Shown: piece after piece, positions 61,117 through 64,000 of the stretch
Layout: every line of letters starts with the position of its first letter
How positions within the stretch are numbered: position 1 is the stretch's first letter
DNA from: Ophthalmolycus amberensis
Taxonomy: Eukaryota > Chordata > Actinopteri > Perciformes > Zoarcidae
Assembly: GCA_024529925.1 (NCBI GenBank)
Contig: JAFEUB010000840.1
Span: forward strand, 496,001-560,000
Direction: 5' to 3'
DNA: 64,000 bases
Notes under the pieces: model-generated
Seen by the model: only the letters and a program-made list of their open reading frames with translations
What the model was told of the DNA's origin: nothing
Database searches by the model: none
Position numbers and translations under genes: made by a program

Positions 61117-62659
61117 CTGTTTATTATTTTAATGAATGAAATTGTCTCCTCTGTTTATAAGAGTGCTCAGTGCTTTTGTCAGCCACCCCTATTTTTCTCT
61201 ATTTTTCCGAGCTCCCTGACTCTTGGTGTGAGATTGCGGCAGTGTGATGCAACAAAAAGACTGTGCTGTTCGGCGCTGCTCTTCAGGACCCACAGATTCA
61301 TAGCTTATCACGTCTAACAGTGAGCGTCGGGCCAGTCTGCTGCCTTTAGCCCACTTGGCAGCCTGGTGGCTGTTGCTCATCTGTCCCCAAGCCAGTGTGA
61401 GCACATCACCGATCTGGACCAGGATTAAAGGACCTAATGCTAACAGCTGCGCTGAGATTAGCCATGTCAGTGTTTACAGTTATTTTGTTAACCACTGTAC
61501 CGCACGCTCTACTCAAACAAGGAACTGCTGTATTTTCCTTTACTTGGACCTTGGCTTTAGATTCACTCCTGAAATGCATTGCAAATATTTTCGTCTTTGG
61601 GTAGAGATGGGTGGAGAGATGCAGTGTGATGGAAATCTACAGGGTAGATTATTATTGAGGCGAATGATGGTTGGGACTAATACTCCCGTATGTGGATAAA
61701 CAGAGTTGGAAGAAGCACCCTCCTTTGTTTCCCAAAATGTACTATAAAAGGGATGTGTGGGTGTAAAAAAAATAGAGAATAAAACTGACAGGAGATGAAG
61801 AAATAGATGATTAACTTAAAACGTGAACGTCTGCAGCATTGAGATGTTGATGGATTGAGCAGTTGTAGCTCCTATGTGTGTGTGACAGAGAACAAAAGGT
61901 ATGTTGTGTGTGACTGTTTGCGCATGCACGTCCCTCTGTCTGTGTCAGTGCTTACCTTCACCGGCAAGTGCAGGAATATGCATGTGTGTGTTCACACGGT
62001 GAAAGACCCGCTCTCTCAGCAGAGACTGATCACCCCGTGATGGGCCATAACTGGAAGATTGGACAGATTTTCTAGTCTATGTCTATGGAAATGCCATATA
62101 TAAAAAAAATGTATGCCGTTTTCTGAAGTGGCACCGCAGGCTTCCTTCTGATAGATAGTGTATTTTAATCTGCGTAGACACTTTCTGTGATGGAAGAGGT
62201 AGAAAGAGATCCTGGGACGGTGTTGGAGAGCAGCAGGTCAGCGGCAGCTGCTCCGTATGTGCGTACAGGATCTGTGCTGGGTGGCCTTGGGTGTACCAGG
62301 GGGGTGTGCATAGATGTGATTAACAGAGATTTGGGGTGAATAATCTTCTAAGCCGCTCAGTGGAGCACTGGTAATGGGGGCTGGGGAGGAGATGGGACAA
62401 GCTTCGAGCTACTGAGACGTATACCTAGACCCCGTCCCGCCTGGTGGAAGGCGACTTGTGCCTTTTGAATGTTTGACCATGACCCCACCGATACATCAGC
62501 ATCATGGATAACCGAACCTCGGCTCCCAGATTCATGTCGAAAGAAGAATATTGCCTGATATATCATTATCATATGTTTCATACTCTCCAATATTAACATC
62601 AGTGTCCTTAAAAAAATCCAGTATTTCAGTTTTTATATTGTTCCTGTTACCAGTCTCTT

Positions 62660-62681
62660 GGGGGGGGGGGGGGGGGGGGGG
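62660..62681. repeat. G22 homopolymer
   Basis: Uninterrupted run of 22 G, with quadruplex potential; length subject to sequencing error. Confidence 0.95.
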
Positions 62682-63596
62682 TTAGGGATTATGTATTATG
62701 TGTGTACGAATGCCCTCACCTCCAGAGCGTCGTGAACCTTGTGTACTACACTCATATTTGAACATTTCAGTCCATTTTCTCATTTGGAGATCAAAGGTCA
62801 AATCAGTGCAAACAAAGCGTGCCATACATTATCAGTTGATGTGGTAGCATGACATTACCATATTAATTAGTTTTCTTTTGTGCCGAATGTCAGGGGTAGT
62901 GGGGGTGCAGCGCCCTGCTTCATAGCTCCAAGCATTTATTCAAATGCCTTCACACATATCTATATACTATCCAAACATGCACATATTGCGGCCCATCTGT
63001 ATGTACCCATGCAAAGAAGGATATAACCAGGATGCTGTGGCAAACACAGCTTAGTACCACCATCTCTGGTGGCCATCGTGAGATGTGTTTGATCATGCAG
63101 GATGGTGCAGACGCACAGATTTATTTTTGCTTTCTCAACATCACTTTCTTCCATTAGATCCCACAAAAAGCCAAGGCAATGGGGAAATATGATATAGCCT
63201 ATAGAGATTTATAGGAAAGGCGTGAAAATAAATAAAAAATTTAGCCTTTTTAACCTTTAAAGGTCTGAGCGAGAATGCCTTTAGCTTTTTTTTTCTTTTT
63301 TCTTTTATCCAGTTCATTCCATTGTGAGGATGACGATGATGACTGTGAAACGCAGCGGCGTGCATCATTTTAGAAGACGAGTGCATGTAAGAAAGCTCCC
63401 TCTCTCTGGGTGACCGCTGCTTTAGTGAAACAAGGCGGATGAAAGGATAGATTCTGATCCCTGACTCATTTTCCAGCTCATGTTGTACCACTCCGCAATA
63501 TTGCTGTAAGGGTCTAAGATATCCATGGTCTTTGTGGAGAAATAATGTGATCGTCTTTTTCTTTATTCAGCTTGCTTCCATTTTTTCTCACTCCTT

Positions 63597-63602
<6 letters not shown>

Positions 63603-63649
<47 letters not shown>
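63603..63649. repeat. (AT)n microsatellite, about 23 units
   Basis: Perfect AT run near the right edge of the window, in intron 2. Confidence 0.96.
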
Positions 63650-63652
<3 letters not shown>

Positions 63653-64000
63653 GTTCCTTTAACACAAAAAGATAGTAAGACAGAACACTACAACTAATGA
63701 GGAATTCAGCATCCTTAAATGCAAAATGATGAACTAAGGTCATGTGCAAATGTTTGCATCATGCCAGAAATGTGCATCCAGATTCACAGCTGTAAGTATT
63801 TGCAAGATATAGCAGGCAGATTTACGAAGGTTAGTCTGAGAGATGGAGGAATGTGTTTTAGTGAAGAAATGCACAGAGACAGGAGTAATTAATTATAGAT
63901 GTGGAAATGTGGTCTCAGGGAATGCTGTTTCTGTAACTAGAGGCATGGCAAGGGAGAGATGGGGGAATGGAGATGGTCGAAGTGGAAGTTGGGGGAGGGA

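Larger units (their letters stand above)
33703..64000 (+). other. robo2: robo2 intron 2 (at least 30.3 kb, continues beyond window)
   Basis: I looked for the next Robo exon, which should encode the start of Ig2 (RDDFRQNP...PPRGHPEP), in the + strand frames and by eye in the nucleotide sequence and did not find it. The stretch 33703-42080 holds only simple repeats and unrecognised DNA. Between 43215 and 53488, and again 54266-58087 and 61117-64000, no gene or element is recognised beyond the microsatellites and homopolymers listed. Some blocks (for example 51430-51570, 53190-53340, 54950-55050) have a homeobox-site-rich, non-repetitive look that could be conserved enhancers, but conservation cannot be seen from one sequence. 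Confidence 0.7.

Noticed and set aside
1..64000. CRISPR arrays, bacterial operons, viral genes
   Set aside because: No regularly spaced repeats, no gene clusters and no viral proteins are visible; composition and exon structure are those of a vertebrate.

Overview
The window looks like teleost fish genomic DNA. It is AT-rich and intron-dominated, with short scattered repeats in families I know as common in ray-finned fish (TIR-bearing elements, L2/UnaL2-type LINE tails, a tRNA-headed SINE, a 'gctaacatcagcaatctaac'-type repeat). There are no operons or ribosome binding sites and no long open frames. Nothing bacterial, viral or CRISPR-like was found.

I can support one gene, on the + strand: the 5' end of a roundabout axon-guidance receptor, most likely robo2. 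A CpG-rich promoter/5' UTR (about 29105-29636) leads into a short first coding exon (29637-29691) that encodes a signal peptide. A 3.7 kb intron follows, then exon 2 (33376-33702), which encodes the complete first immunoglobulin domain, known in this family as the Slit-binding domain. Both coding exons end in phase 1. The next exon (start of Ig2) was not found, so 33703-64000 is read as intron, at least 30.3 kb long.

Upstream (1-29104): a long near-perfect inverted repeat enters from the left edge (1-1087). Several DNA-transposon remnants follow (4528-5070, 5188-5507, 20266-20655, 26933-27427), with a LINE tail (12858-12975), a piece of LINE reverse-transcriptase ORF on the minus strand (about 22020-22180) and a teleost repeat fragment (13272-13562). 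A diverged inverted pair of ~150 bp blocks (14851-15006 and 16366-16512) carries an NKX2-like palindrome and is the best candidate for regulatory DNA.

Downstream intron (33703-64000): microsatellites, an L2-type LINE 3' tail with its GGATA stem-loop (42116-42163), TIR elements (42803-43214, 53489-54265, 60700-61116) and many homopolymer runs. The two copies of the TAGGGGTGTAAC-TIR element (26933-27427 and 60700-61116) share a composite interior, and the second has an intact 8-bp target-site duplication.

I found no convincing new biological system. The most interesting items are the large hairpin at the left edge, the inverted conserved-looking pair, the uORF architecture of the robo2 leader, and the composite hAT-like element. 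Assignments of repeat families and of robo2 rest on memory of those families, not on a database search.
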